DNA from: Acidimicrobiales bacterium
GTDB taxonomy: Bacteria > Actinomycetota > Acidimicrobiia > Acidimicrobiales > Acidimicrobilacustridaceae
DNA length: 64,000 nt
Reading direction: 5' to 3'
Assembly: GCA_018401565.1 (NCBI GenBank)
Contig: JAGYKS010000029.1
Coordinates: 75,001-139,000, forward strand
The notes below the pieces were generated by a model that was given only the letters and a program-made list of their open reading frames with translations, was not told the origin of the DNA and did no database searches. The translations under genes were made by a program, and so were the position numbers. Position 1 is the stretch's first letter. Each line of letters opens with the position of its first letter. Shown here piece after piece: positions 1-9,126 of this stretch.

Positions 1-341
<341 letters not shown>

Positions 342-787
342 GAGATCATCAGGGTTGTGCCAACCACCGCCGCGAAGCGTTTGTTGACAGCCCATTCAGA
401 TCGGAGAGCCGGTCGGGAGTGGCTCCTCCCAGACCGACTAAATGTATAACTGTTTCGTATCTCCCTAAGGCGATACAAGGAATTGCAGTTACGACCACGT
501 CGTGACCCGACACGTCGCACCCGAAGGTGCAGCCTGGTGTCGGGACAGTGCGGTGGTCGCCCGCACTGGCTCGTCCTCTCTTCCGTTTTCAAGGAGCACT
601 CGGCTGAGCGACTGAATCGATCTCAGCTGGCGGAGGCAGGAAACCTGCCCACGCTCCCGGACTCCCGTCCGGGGATTCTCACCCTTGCGGTGAGGAAGTG
701 CCAACCTAGTCGGGGTGTTACACCAGCCGCAAATCGGCTGGTTTGCTTACCCGTGAGGGTGAAGCAACTCCCGCTAGTAGGAAGATC
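342..787 (-). ncRNA. Structured 16S rRNA leader
   Basis: This 446-base stretch has no protein gene I can support. Read leftward towards 16S it holds several inverted repeats: CCAGCCG/CGGCTGG at 723-741, CCCGGAC/GTCCGGG near 657-675, GGCAGG/CCTGCC at 634-648, AGTGCG/CGCACT near 547-567 and GCACC/GGTGC at 517-530 nested in a larger CGACAC/GTGTCG stem. At 598-585 the sequence TGCTCCTTGAAAAC resembles a boxA antitermination element. This fits an rRNA leader with processing stems. The boxA call and the individual stems are inference from pattern only. Confidence 0.6.
703..732 (-). promoter_or_regulatory. Possible second rRNA promoter
   Basis: TTGCGG (732-727) and TAGGTT (708-703) are 18 bases apart on the minus strand, facing 16S. 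Tandem promoters are usual for rRNA operons. The -35 element overlaps a 7-base inverted repeat, so the call is weaker than for the upstream promoter. Confidence 0.35.
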
Positions 788-816
788 ACTCTACGTCGTG
801 GGTGAGTGAATCACAA
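788..816 (-). promoter_or_regulatory. Probable distal rRNA promoter
   Basis: On the minus strand TTGTGA (816-811) and TAGAGT (793-788) are separated by exactly 17 bases, close to a housekeeping sigma-70-type promoter. It points towards the 16S gene about 450 bases downstream. The plus-strand reading frame that opens at 802 overlaps it, which argues for a later start for that gene. Confidence 0.55.
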
Positions 817-1500
817 CTTGAGTGTTTGGACAGCGGTCCTCGACCCACCAATGATCCGCCCGTGGCGCTTCGAACCTTTGGTCTGGGTTGGTCTCGGGGG
901 CGTGCCGGTGGCACAGTTGCCAATGTGACTGTCGGACAAGGTTCCCCTCCTGACACGAGTCCCCCTGCTGACACGCGTCGCCGGCGGCGAGGACCAAAGG
1001 TGGGCACCGTCGTTGCTGGATTCGTTGCTGTGTCCATGATCGGCATGTGGTTGTGGGTCTTCGTCTTCCATCTTGGAGGATCCTGGCGCGATCAGCAGCC
1101 CGGCCAACTGGATGATCCGACGTTTGCCGTACTCGCTGAGCCGGTGTGTGCCGCCACCATTGCGGATCTGGCGCAGTTGCCGCAGGCATGGGAGACCACC
1201 ACTCCAGCCACCAGGGCCGACGCCATTGACGAGTCGGTGGTGATCCTCAACGACATGGTGGCTGAGCTGTCGACGCTAGACGTCGGGACTGAGCAGCAGG
1301 CCGTCGCCGAGTGGGTCGCTGACTGGCAGACCTACGTCAATGACCGTGCCGACTATGGCCGACGGCTACGCAACGACGTCGAGGCCCGGTTCTATGTGAC
1401 TCAAAGCGATCGCGACAATCGTCAGATCACCTTGGCCATCGACAAGTTTGCTGAGACCAACGCAATGCCGTCATGCGAGACACCTGCCGACCTGTCCTGA
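802..1500 (+). CDS. Single-pass membrane protein, unknown function
   Basis: I do not recognise the family. As drawn from the GTG at 802 the protein is 232 residues: a basic N-terminal part with an Arg/Pro-rich stretch around residues 57-66, one hydrophobic segment about residues 67-90 (VGTVVAGFVAVSMIGMWLWV), then an acidic, mostly helical region of about 140 residues that would face outside. The start is uncertain. The 802 start overlaps the rRNA promoter and has no ribosome-binding site; GTG codons at 862 and 925 are alternatives and would keep the membrane segment. It is divergent from the rRNA operon and convergent with the NUDIX gene. Codon use is like the neighbouring genes. Confidence 0.65.
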   Translation: MSESQLECLDSGPRPTNDPPVALRTFGLGWSRGRAGGTVANVTVGQGSPPDTSPPADTRRRRRGPKVGTVVAGFVAVSMIGMWLWVFVFHLGGSWRDQQPGQLDDPTFAVLAEPVCAATIADLAQLPQAWETTTPATRADAIDESVVILNDMVAELSTLDVGTEQQAVAEWVADWQTYVNDRADYGRRLRNDVEARFYVTQSDRDNRQITLAIDKFAETNAMPSCETPADLS

Positions 1501-1520
1501 CCCAGCGTGCTCCTGGGGCC

Positions 1521-2147
1521 TCACGGACGCTGTGGCCACTGATCCGCATTGAGCGACCGGGCCAGTTCCAGCCCCCGGGTGGCCAACTCCAGCAATCCCG
1601 GATCGCTGCGTAGCCCCACCAGTTCGTCAAAGGTCACCCAACGCAGCCCGCCACTTTCATGATTGGGCTGAGTGGTCGCCCCAGGTGGGGCGAGCACCAC
1701 GTATCGCACGTCGAAGTGCAGGTGCGGGTCTTCGTCGGGAGGTCGGAACTCGTGGATGTCGACATGGACTGCCGGCACCACAACGGCGAGCCCGTCGATA
1801 CCGGTCTCCTCGGTGGCCTCCCGCCAGGCAACGTGGGCCAGGTTTCCGTCGCCATCAGCATGACCCCCAGGCTGCAACCACCGTTTGGCCTTGTTGTGCC
1901 ACAGCACCAACACCCGCTCAGCTCCGAACTCCACCACCAGCGATGAACCGGTGAGGTGCCCCGGTCGGCAGGTCCGGATCAGGGCATCGTCGTGGGCGTC
2001 GAGCAGGTCGAAAAAGCGCTGACGGCAAACCATTTGCTGCTCACCCACCAACGCAGCAGCAGCAAGTGCCGACCGTGCCCCAGCCACGTCACCCTCAGCG
2101 ACAACCAAGTCGACATGGCCGGAGTACCACACCGTCAGTCCGCTCAT
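1521..2147 (-). CDS. NUDIX hydrolase
   Basis: A 208-residue NUDIX-fold pyrophosphohydrolase. The NUDIX box is seen as GGHADGDGNLAHVAWREATE followed by ETG: the REATEETGI metal-binding half is intact, but the first conserved glutamate of the motif is glycine. Substitution there occurs in some NUDIX subfamilies. The substrate cannot be read from sequence; a nucleoside diphosphate derivative is the usual class. The reading frame is open upstream to 2276, but that part encodes the end of the DNA glycosylase. I place the start at ATG 2147 because AAGGGA lies seven bases before it and the ATG overlaps a TGA in another frame (ATGA), the usual junction in this window. Confidence 0.85.
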   Translation of the reverse strand: MSGLTVWYSGHVDLVVAEGDVAGARSALAAAALVGEQQMVCRQRFFDLLDAHDDALIRTCRPGHLTGSSLVVEFGAERVLVLWHNKAKRWLQPGGHADGDGNLAHVAWREATEETGIDGLAVVVPAVHVDIHEFRPPDEDPHLHFDVRYVVLAPPGATTQPNHESGGLRWVTFDELVGLRSDPGLLELATRGLELARSLNADQWPQRP

Positions 2148-2828
2148 TGCCATGTCCCTTGCGCCGCACCCGTACCGGCCCGGACTCGCACTGGCCCGAC
2201 TCGCACCAGCATGACTTCCTTTGCCAACCCGCCGGCCACTGAGACTGGGGCGTGAGACGTGAGGACTGTCGGCCACCAGCCAACGCCACGGCAGATCACC
2301 CCATCGGACACCCCGACGCGTCCGGTGGTCACGACATCACAAGGATCGACACGTGTGCCGTCGACGATGCGGAGATGGCCGTTGACCACATCGGTGGCGT
2401 TGCTGTGACCATCCACGCCCAACGCCTGGCACAGCTTGGCCGGCCCGCTGCAAAGGTCCTCGGCACGACGCCGCCCGACGGTCAGCAAACATGGCGTCCA
2501 CTCCCTCGACGGGTTCACCAGCACGAATCAACACCGCAGCCGCCTCACCGGGGTCGCCGCACACCACGTTGGCGCACCAGTGCATGCCGTAGGTGAAATA
2601 GACGTACCAATATCCCGGTGGACCGAACATGACCTGACTGCGGGGTGTCGAGCCGTTACGGGCATGGCTGGCGGGGTCGTTGGCGCCGCAGTAGGCCTCA
2701 ACCTCGACGATGCGTATCGCCCGGTCACCATGAACCATCAGTTTGCCGAGCAGGTCGGGAGCGACGAGCACGGCGTCTCTGGCGAAGAACGACCGCTCAA
2801 GAGATCTAGTCACAAGCCAGGCCCGCAC
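2144..2828 (-). CDS. mpg: 3-methyladenine DNA glycosylase, frame broken
   Basis: This is the alkyladenine glycosylase family (PF02245), which removes damaged purines from DNA. The first frame (2828-about 2470) carries [25 protein letters not shown] and [23 protein letters not shown]. Near 2465 the homology moves to a second frame with [17 protein letters not shown]. Near 2300 it moves to a third frame with [16 protein letters not shown], the usual C-terminal motif. So at least two single-base breaks are present, and a third may be needed to reach the TGA that overlaps the NUDIX start. The gene lies just after argH. It may be a decaying gene, but breaks of the same kind occur in essential genes here, so assembly error is more likely. 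Start GTG 2828; GTG 2813 is an alternative. Confidence 0.8.
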
Positions 2829-2876
2829 GTTGTTGTGCCCTTGCCAACCGGCGGGCGCTGGGCGGGCTCACGTTGG

Positions 2877-4267
2877 TCACCGGACCAGCTCATCCACCCT
2901 GGCCCGATCGGCGGCCAACCGGGCCACAGCCCGCTCACGTTGCTCGGCGACCGGAACTGGTCCGGCGCCTCCGCGAGTGACTCGTTGGGTCACGGAACGA
3001 CCCGGGGCCAAAAGCGGCAGCGCCGCTGACCCCAACGTGGGCTCGCTCTCCACCAGCTCAGCAAGTGTCCCCTCCCCTGCCAGGCTTCGGCGCACCAGGG
3101 TCCCAACCACAGCATGGGCCTGACGAAACGGCATGCCGGTGTCGACCAGGTATTCGGCCAGATCGGTCGCCGCTGCGGTCGGACTGTCGGCGGCGCGAGC
3201 CATGGCCTCGGTGTCGAAGGTCGCTGTCTGCAGGAGGCCAGCGATGGCTCGCACCCCCAGGCCGACCTGATCCACGGCGTCGAACAGGGGCTCCTTGTCT
3301 TCCTGAAGATCCCGGTTGTAGGCGAGCGGGAGCCCCTTGAGCACCACCAAAATGGTGGTGAGGTCACCGATGAGTCGGCCCGTCTTTCCCCGAGCAAGTT
3401 CGGCGACGTCGGGATTCTTCTTCTGCGGGAGCATGGACGAACCCGTTGACCATGCGTCATCGAGTCGCAGGAATCCGAACTCCTCGCTGCTGAACAGCAC
3501 CACCTCCTCGCCAATCCGGGAAAGGTGCACACCGCACAGCGCCAGGTCGAACACCAGCTCGGCCACAAAGTCCCGGTCGGACACGGCGTCGAGCGAATTG
3601 TCGAACACTCCGGCAAACCCGAGATCAGCGGCGGTGGCCTCGGGGTCCAGCGCCAGCGACGAACCGGCCAGAGCCCCGGCCCCCAAAGGACTGATGTTCA
3701 TGCGTTGATGGGTGTCACACAGCCGGTCCACGTCTCTGGCCAATGCCCAGAAATGCGCCAGCACATGATGGGCCAGCAGCACAGGCTGGGCCCGCTGAAG
3801 ATGGGTATATCCAGGCAGGTACGCGTCCCCAGCTGCAATGGCGGCATTGAGCAGCACCTGCTGCAGCTCAAGAATCTCTCCCGCCACCGCAACGGTGGCG
3901 TCACGCGCATACAGGCGCACATCGGTCGCCACCTGATCATTGCGCGACCGTCCGGTGTGGATTCGGGCCCCGCATCCCCGGCCAGTTCGGTCAGCCGCCG
4001 TTCCACAGCGGTGTGGATGTCCTCGTCGGCGTCGGTGAACACAAACGAACCGTCGGTGATCTCAGCGGCCACGGTGTCCAGACCATCAAGCACGAGACCA
4101 CACTCGTCGCTCGACAAGATGCCGGCGCGCTGCAGACCCCGGGCATGGGCACGTGAGCCCTCGATGTCAAACGCCGCCAACCGCACATCGAAACCGATGC
4201 TGGCGGTGTAGGCCATCAGGGTCTGGTCAGGTCCGCCGGCGAACCGGCCGTGCCAGAGCGTGGCCAT
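2877..4267 (-). CDS. argH: Argininosuccinate lyase (one frameshift)
   Basis: Last enzyme of arginine synthesis: cleaves argininosuccinate to arginine and fumarate, as a cytosolic tetramer. The N-terminal frame begins MATLWHGRFAGGPDQ. The homology changes frame at about 3961-3975, in a GGGGCCC run, exactly inside the conserved GRIHTGRSRNDQVATD block: one frame ends at GDAG and the other resumes at TDVRLYARD. The fumarase-superfamily signature GSSMLPQKKNPD is near residue 275-285. Total length (about 463 codons) matches the family. ATG 4267 follows argG by four bases with a GGGGAGA ribosome-binding site. It ends the arginine operon. Confidence 0.95.
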
Positions 4268-4271
4268 GATG

Positions 4272-5468
4272 TCAGTCTCCCCTCTGCGTTGCCTGGTTGG
4301 CTGCCCATGTCTGGATCCCGAGACCCCACAGGCGGACAAAACCCTCGGCGTCAGCGTGATTGAACGAATCGGCGGCGTCGTAGGTGGCCAGACCGTAGTC
4401 GTACAGGCTGTAGGGGCTTCGACGCCCGGTGACGTGACAGGTCCCGGGGGCGAGACGAAGCCGCACCTCGCCGGTCACGAACTCCTGGCTGGATTCGATG
4501 AAGGCGTCAAGCGCCTCTTTGAGCGGCGAGAACCACTGCCCGTCGTAGACCAGGTCGGCGTAACGCAGTTCGAGGCGCTGCTTTTCGTGGGCCAGGTCTC
4601 GTTCAAGACACAGCGATTCCAGGTCCTGGTGGGCAGCAATGAGCGCCAGGGCGCCGGGAGCCTCGTAGGTCTCCCGACTCTTGATGCCCACCCGACGATT
4701 CTCCACCATGTCGAGGCGTCCCCACCCGTATGAACCCACCAGGGTGTTCATCTGGGCAACAAGTTCGTGCAACTCCATGGCGACACCGTCCATTGCCACC
4801 GGCACGCCCCGGTCGAAGGCGATGGTGACTTCGGTGGGCTCGGTGGCGGTGGGAACGGTGAGGCTCCACACTCCGACCGGAGGTTCGGCCCAGGGGTCCT
4901 CCATCTCGCCACACTCGATGGCCCGACCCCACAGGTTGTCGTCGATTGAGTAGAGCTTGTCCTTGCTCGAGGTGATGGGAATGGCGTGGGTGGCTGCGTA
5001 CTCGATGCAGTCTTCCCGGGTCATCCCCCACACCCGAACCGGGGCGAGGACCTCGAGGTCGGGAGCGAGGGCCCGGATGCCGACTTCGAACCGCACCTGG
5101 TCATTGCCCTTGCCGGTACACCCATGGGCCACTGCGGTCGCCCCGTAGGTCCGGGCCGCCTCCACCAGGTGCCTGACGATCACTGGCCGAGACAACGCAC
5201 TGACCAGGGGATACCGGCCCTCGTAGAGCGCATTGGCCCGCAGGGCGGGCACGACGAAGTCGTTGGCGAATTCGGCGCGAACGTCAGCGACCACGGCCTC
5301 CACCGCACCCGCTGCCCGGGCCCGCTCGCAGATGGCGTCGAAGTCGCCACCCTGACCCACGTCGCAGGCCACCGTCACCACCTCCACGCCCCATTCCTCG
5401 ATCATCCAGCGCACGGCCACCGATGTGTCCAGACCGCCGCTGTAGGCGAGCACAACCCTCTTGGTCAT
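4272..5468 (-). CDS. argG: Argininosuccinate synthase
   Basis: Joins citrulline and aspartate with ATP to form argininosuccinate. The 398-residue protein has the N-type ATP pyrophosphatase loop AYSGGLDTS near residue 8-16, the TACDVGQG-like segment VACDVGQGGDF, and the conserved GCTGKGNDQVRFE and SSKDKLYSIDDNLWGR blocks. Length matches the bacterial enzyme. ATG 5468 is preferred over the GTG three bases upstream because GAGGAG sits five bases before the ATG. Downstream argH is four bases away. A 70-base gap with a hairpin separates it from argR. Confidence 0.97.
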   Translation of the reverse strand: MTKRVVLAYSGGLDTSVAVRWMIEEWGVEVVTVACDVGQGGDFDAICERARAAGAVEAVVADVRAEFANDFVVPALRANALYEGRYPLVSALSRPVIVRHLVEAARTYGATAVAHGCTGKGNDQVRFEVGIRALAPDLEVLAPVRVWGMTREDCIEYAATHAIPITSSKDKLYSIDDNLWGRAIECGEMEDPWAEPPVGVWSLTVPTATEPTEVTIAFDRGVPVAMDGVAMELHELVAQMNTLVGSYGWGRLDMVENRRVGIKSRETYEAPGALALIAAHQDLESLCLERDLAHEKQRLELRYADLVYDGQWFSPLKEALDAFIESSQEFVTGEVRLRLAPGTCHVTGRRSPYSLYDYGLATYDAADSFNHADAEGFVRLWGLGIQTWAANQATQRGD

Positions 5469-5510
5469 CACTACTCCTCGTGTTCACTGCGTGTAGGGGG
5501 ATTCAATGCC

Positions 5511-5527
5511 GGCACCACCCTGGTGCC
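5511..5527. other. Perfect hairpin between argR and argG
   Basis: GGCACCA/TGGTGCC form a 7-bp stem with a CCC loop in the argR-argG gap. There is no T run after it on the minus strand, so it is not a standard intrinsic terminator. It could stabilise an mRNA end or partly uncouple argG-argH from the upstream genes. Role inferred only from position. Confidence 0.4.
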
Positions 5528-5537
5528 GTTCAGGTCG

Positions 5538-6069
5538 TCACAGTCCGGCCAACTCCGCCAGATGGTCAGCCATGGACCTCACCGCCGGTGGGTTCGTCGA
5601 CCACCACGATCAGCGTGTCATCTCCGGCAACTGTGCCGATCACACCGGCAAGGCCAGCACGGTCAAGGGCTGAGCCCACCACATGGGCCGACCCCGGGGG
5701 GGTTCGCAGCACCACCAGATTCAGTGAGTGCGACACCTCCACCACCCAATCCCCAAACACCCTGCGCAGGTGGTCCTCAGGAGCCACCTGTTCTGCCGGA
5801 AGTTCAGGAACGGCGTAGACACTCTCGCTGCCAGGGGTGCGAACCTTGATGGCCCCGAGGTCTTCGAGATCCCGCGACACCGTGGCCTGTGTCGCCACGA
5901 CTCCCTCAGCCGCAAGCAAGTCGACGAGTTGGGCCTGGTTGGGCACCGGGTGCTCGGCGATGATGCGGGCCACGAGATGCTGGCGTTGTGGCTTTCCCAA
6001 CCGGCGGGTGGGCGATGGACCTCCCGACCCATCCGATGGTTCCGACGAAGTTGTGCGGCGGGTACTCAT
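5538..6069 (-). CDS. argR: Arginine repressor (late frameshift)
   Basis: DNA-binding regulator of arginine genes. The winged-helix N-terminal half has QLVDLLAAEGVVATQATVSRD, the recognition-helix region, at about residues 46-66. The C-terminal arginine-binding and oligomerisation domain has GSALDRAGLAGVIGTVAGDD. The uninterrupted frame stops at 5566 just after GGEVHG. Removing one C gives MADHLAELAGL and a stop at 5538, which looks like the normal C-terminal helix, so I extend the gene. ATG 6069 overlaps the argF stop (ATGA). It probably acts on the palindrome before argC, giving feedback control by arginine. Confidence 0.93.
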
Positions 6070-6953
6070 CGGGTCACCAGCCAGTGCAGCGCGCCACGGG
6101 CGGCACGCATGCGGTTGGCGGCCTGGGGCCAGACCCGGCTGCGCGGTCCGTCAACGACCGAAGCCGCCACCTCCTGACCGCGATGCGCCGGCAGGCAGTG
6201 CAGGAATACGGCGTCGTCGGCGGCATGAGCCATCAAGGCCTCGTCGACGGTGAAGCCGGCGAAGGCCGCCGTGCGGGCCTCAGCCTCGGCCTCTTGCCCC
6301 ATGGAGGCCCACACATCGGTGTAGACCGCATCGGCGCCAGCGACGGCCTCGGCAGGATCGGACGTGACCGTCAGGCGTACCCCGACCCGTTCGAGTTGTG
6401 CCATGTCCGACGGCGAGAATCCAAACCCGTCCGGGGATGCAATCCGCACCCCAATGCCAGCAAGGCCACACACGAGGGCCAGTGACCGGGCCACGTTGTT
6501 GGCGTCACCGACGTAGGCCACCTCAAGGTCATCGCGATCGCCGAACTCGTCGGTGATGGTGAGCAGGTCCGCCAGCGCCTGCAGCGGATGGGCGTCGTCG
6601 GACAGCATGTTCACCACTGGCACCGGTGACACCGCCGCCATCCGGTCGAGCACCGTGTGGTCGAACACCCTGGCTCCGATCACAGCGTGGTAGCAGCCGA
6701 GCGTGCGGGCGATGTCCTCGGCTGTCTCACGCTCGTCCATGCCCACTTCGTCAGGCCGGATGGTGAGCGGATGCCCGCCCAGCCCCACCACGGCCATCTC
6801 CATTGAATTGCGGGTCCGGGCCGACGGCTTCTCGAACAGCAGGGCAACACCCTTGCCTGCCAGCACGGGACGCGGGTGCTCCCCCCGGGCCAGGTCCAGA
6901 ACCTCACCGAGTTCGACCGCAGTGAGGTCGTCGATCTCGAGTAGATGCCTCAT
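6066..6953 (-). CDS. argF: Ornithine carbamoyltransferase
   Basis: Transfers the carbamoyl group to ornithine, giving citrulline. In the 295-residue protein the carbamoyl-phosphate site is SARTR (residues 44-48; STRTR in many relatives), the HPxQxLxD motif is HPLQALAD (122-129), and the ornithine-site motif is HCLPAHRG (252-259). The DxxxSMG motif appears as DVWASMG near 213-219. Length is close to the family norm of about 305. The ATG overlaps the argD stop and the gene overlaps argR downstream, so translation is coupled. Carbamoyl phosphate would come from carAB at 35.7-40.1 kb. Confidence 0.96.
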   Translation of the reverse strand: MRHLLEIDDLTAVELGEVLDLARGEHPRPVLAGKGVALLFEKPSARTRNSMEMAVVGLGGHPLTIRPDEVGMDERETAEDIARTLGCYHAVIGARVFDHTVLDRMAAVSPVPVVNMLSDDAHPLQALADLLTITDEFGDRDDLEVAYVGDANNVARSLALVCGLAGIGVRIASPDGFGFSPSDMAQLERVGVRLTVTSDPAEAVAGADAVYTDVWASMGQEAEAEARTAAFAGFTVDEALMAHAADDAVFLHCLPAHRGQEVAASVVDGPRSRVWPQAANRMRAARGALHWLVTR

Positions 6954-8218
6954 GGGGTTGCCTCCGAAGAACGGTGTATCGACGCATGGGGGGTGGCCAG
7001 AGCCGGTGACTGCGCTGCCAGGGTTGCCCCCAACACACTGAGCCCGTGGGTGATCTCGTCGTCGGTGATGATCAATGGTGGGGCCAGTCGCAAGGCGGTG
7101 GGCGTCACCGCATTCACAATCACCCCGGCATCGAGCGCGGCAGAGGCCACGGCCCGGGCATCAAGACCCTCGTCCAGCTCGGCCGCCAGCAGCAGACCCC
7201 TGCGCGCACCGAGGACACTCCGGGCAACGACCGCAGGCCGGCGCTCAGGAGTTCCCCGCAGCGAGCTGCAGTGGCAGGAGCGTCGATGCGTCTCGAGCAC
7301 ATCGAGGGTGGCCACTGCGGCCGCCGACGCCAGGGGCTGCCCACCGTAGGTGGTGCCGTGATCGCCGGGAGTGAAGGCGGCGGCGACGTCGCTGGTGGCC
7401 CAGCACGCCCCGATCGGCATGCCGTTGCCGAGGGCTTTGGCCAACGTGACCACATCGGGCCGGATGCCGTCATGTTCGAAGCCGAACCAGCGTCCGGTGC
7501 GACCAAGGCCGGTCTGCACCTCATCGATCATGAGCAACACCCCTCGCTCGTCGCACAGTGCACGAACTGCCTCGAGGTAGCCATCAGGGGCAGGGACCAC
7601 ACCACCCTCGCCCTGAACCGATTCGAGCAGCACCGCAGCCACGTCGGGACCCAACTGCCGCTCGAGATCGGCAGTGTCACCGTAGATGGCATGCCGAAAC
7701 CCCTCGGGAAGGGGCCGGAATGGCTCCTGCTTGGCGGGTTGCCCGGTGGCGGCAAGGGCTCCCATGGTCCGGCCATGAAACGACCCCCACGCCGCCACGA
7801 TGGTGGCCCGGCCCGGCCCGCCCCACCGACGCGCCAACTTGATGGCCGCCTCGTTGGCCTCCGCCCCGGAATTGCACAGGAACACCTGGCCGTGACCACC
7901 CAGCAGGGCGTCAATGCGTGTGGCCAACACCGCACCCGGCACGGTGGCGAACAGGTTGGACACATGAGTCAGCGTGGCGGCCTGATCTGCAATCGCCCGG
8001 GTGACGTCAGGATGGGCGTGACCCAGACCGGTCACCGCCAGACCGCTGAGCAGGTCGAGGTAACGATGCCCGCGGGCGTCAACCAGCCAGGCCCCTTGGC
8101 CCGAGACCATCTGCACCGTGGGGGCGCCGTAGGTGGGCATGAACGGGCAACGTTGCAGGCCGGTAATGTCCGAGGCGGCCATGGCTGCAAGGTGGTCGCT
8201 GGGCTGCGACGCACTCAT
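6950..8218 (-). CDS. argD: Acetylornithine aminotransferase (paired frameshifts)
   Basis: PLP-dependent transaminase making N-acetylornithine. Class-III motifs are clear: LFCNSGAEANE-like VFLCNSGAEANEAAIKLAR, GSFHGRTMGALAATGQ, LLMIDEVQTGLGRTG and VTLAKALGNGMPIGA with the PLP lysine in LAKAL. Between about 7300 and 7200 the continuous frame reads non-homologous HRRSCHCSSLRGTPERR. A neighbouring frame there gives RIDAPATAARCGELLSAGLR, the expected sequence, before homology returns at RGLLLAAELDEGL. So two compensating indels hide in an apparently intact frame. Start is ATG 8218 (MSASQPSDHL), overlapping the argB stop; the longer frame to 8353 is argB shadow. Confidence 0.94.
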   Translation of the reverse strand: MSASQPSDHLAAMAASDITGLQRCPFMPTYGAPTVQMVSGQGAWLVDARGHRYLDLLSGLAVTGLGHAHPDVTRAIADQAATLTHVSNLFATVPGAVLATRIDALLGGHGQVFLCNSGAEANEAAIKLARRWGGPGRATIVAAWGSFHGRTMGALAATGQPAKQEPFRPLPEGFRHAIYGDTADLERQLGPDVAAVLLESVQGEGGVVPAPDGYLEAVRALCDERGVLLMIDEVQTGLGRTGRWFGFEHDGIRPDVVTLAKALGNGMPIGACWATSDVAAAFTPGDHGTTYGGQPLASAAAVATLDVLETHRRSCHCSSLRGTPERRPAVVARSVLGARRGLLLAAELDEGLDARAVASAALDAGVIVNAVTPTALRLAPPLIITDDEITHGLSVLGATLAAQSPALATPHASIHRSSEATP

Positions 8219-9126
8219 GGCGCACCTGCTCCATCGGGGACCACCATCGTCCCGATGCCGGAATCGGTGAAGACCTCCAGCAGCAGGGCGTGTGGCACAC
8301 GGCCATCGAGCAGGTGGGCGGCACCAGCACCACGAGCCAGGGCGTCGACACAAGCTTCGGTCTTCGGGATCATCCCACCGGCAATGGTGCCGTCGGCGAT
8401 CATCCCTTTGATGCGCGACGGAGTGAGTTCGGGGATCAGCGACGTTGGGTCGGCCACGTCGGCCAGCACACCGGCGACATCGGTGAGGTACAGGACCTTG
8501 CCGGCCCCCAATGCTCCGGCCAGGGCGCCAGCGACAGCATCGGCGTTGATGTTGTAGGCCTGACCGGTGACGTCTGATCCGATGGTCGACACCACCGGGA
8601 TCAGTTGCTCAGCGAGCAACCTTTCCACGATGGCCGGGTTCACACCGACGATGTCACCCACGAACCCCAGCGACGGGTCACGCTCCTCGGCCACGATCAA
8701 GCCGGCGTCTTCTCCCGACAATCCGACCGCCAGCGGCCCGTGCACGTTGATGGACGACACGATGTCGCGCCCGACCTTGCCGACCAGAACCATCCGCACG
8801 ATCTCGAGAGTGTCGGCATCGGTGACCCGTTGCCCCTCACGAAACTCCGGTGTCTTGCCCAGCCGTTCCATCAGCGCACCGATCTGGGGCCCGCCGCCGT
8901 GGACCACGACGGGCCGGATGCCCACGGCGTGAAGCAACACGATGTCCTCGGCAAACCGCAGGGCGAGGTCGGGGTCGACCATGGCGTTGCCCCCGAACTT
9001 CACCACCATGGTCATGCCACCGAAGCGCCGGATGTACGGCAGTGCCTCAATCAGCACCTGGGTGCGCAACTCAGGCGAGGCCAGCGACATGTCGGGCGTC
9101 TGGTCGGGCGTCAGGTCGGGCGTCAT
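8215..9126 (-). CDS. argB: Acetylglutamate kinase
   Basis: Phosphorylates N-acetylglutamate, the step usually inhibited by arginine. The 303-residue protein has the amino acid kinase fold motifs VVKFGGNAM near residue 41-49, VVVHGGGPQIGALMERLG, NINADAVAGALAGALGA and the GGMIPKTEACVDAL block near the C-terminus. The first twelve residues (TPDLTPDQTPD) come from three near-identical 12-base units and are not part of the fold. ATG 9126 overlaps the argJ stop (ATGA). It overlaps argD downstream in the same way. Confidence 0.96.
   Translation of the reverse strand: MTPDLTPDQTPDMSLASPELRTQVLIEALPYIRRFGGMTMVVKFGGNAMVDPDLALRFAEDIVLLHAVGIRPVVVHGGGPQIGALMERLGKTPEFREGQRVTDADTLEIVRMVLVGKVGRDIVSSINVHGPLAVGLSGEDAGLIVAEERDPSLGFVGDIVGVNPAIVERLLAEQLIPVVSTIGSDVTGQAYNINADAVAGALAGALGAGKVLYLTDVAGVLADVADPTSLIPELTPSRIKGMIADGTIAGGMIPKTEACVDALARGAGAAHLLDGRVPHALLLEVFTDSGIGTMVVPDGAGAP

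Noticed and set aside
723..742. Intrinsic terminator in the rRNA leader
   Set aside because: The 7-bp stem has no T run on either strand.
1521..2276. A DNA glycosylase-NUDIX fusion
   Set aside because: The shared frame arises only because mpg is shifted twice; a ribosome-binding site and an ATGA overlap mark a separate NUDIX start at 2147.
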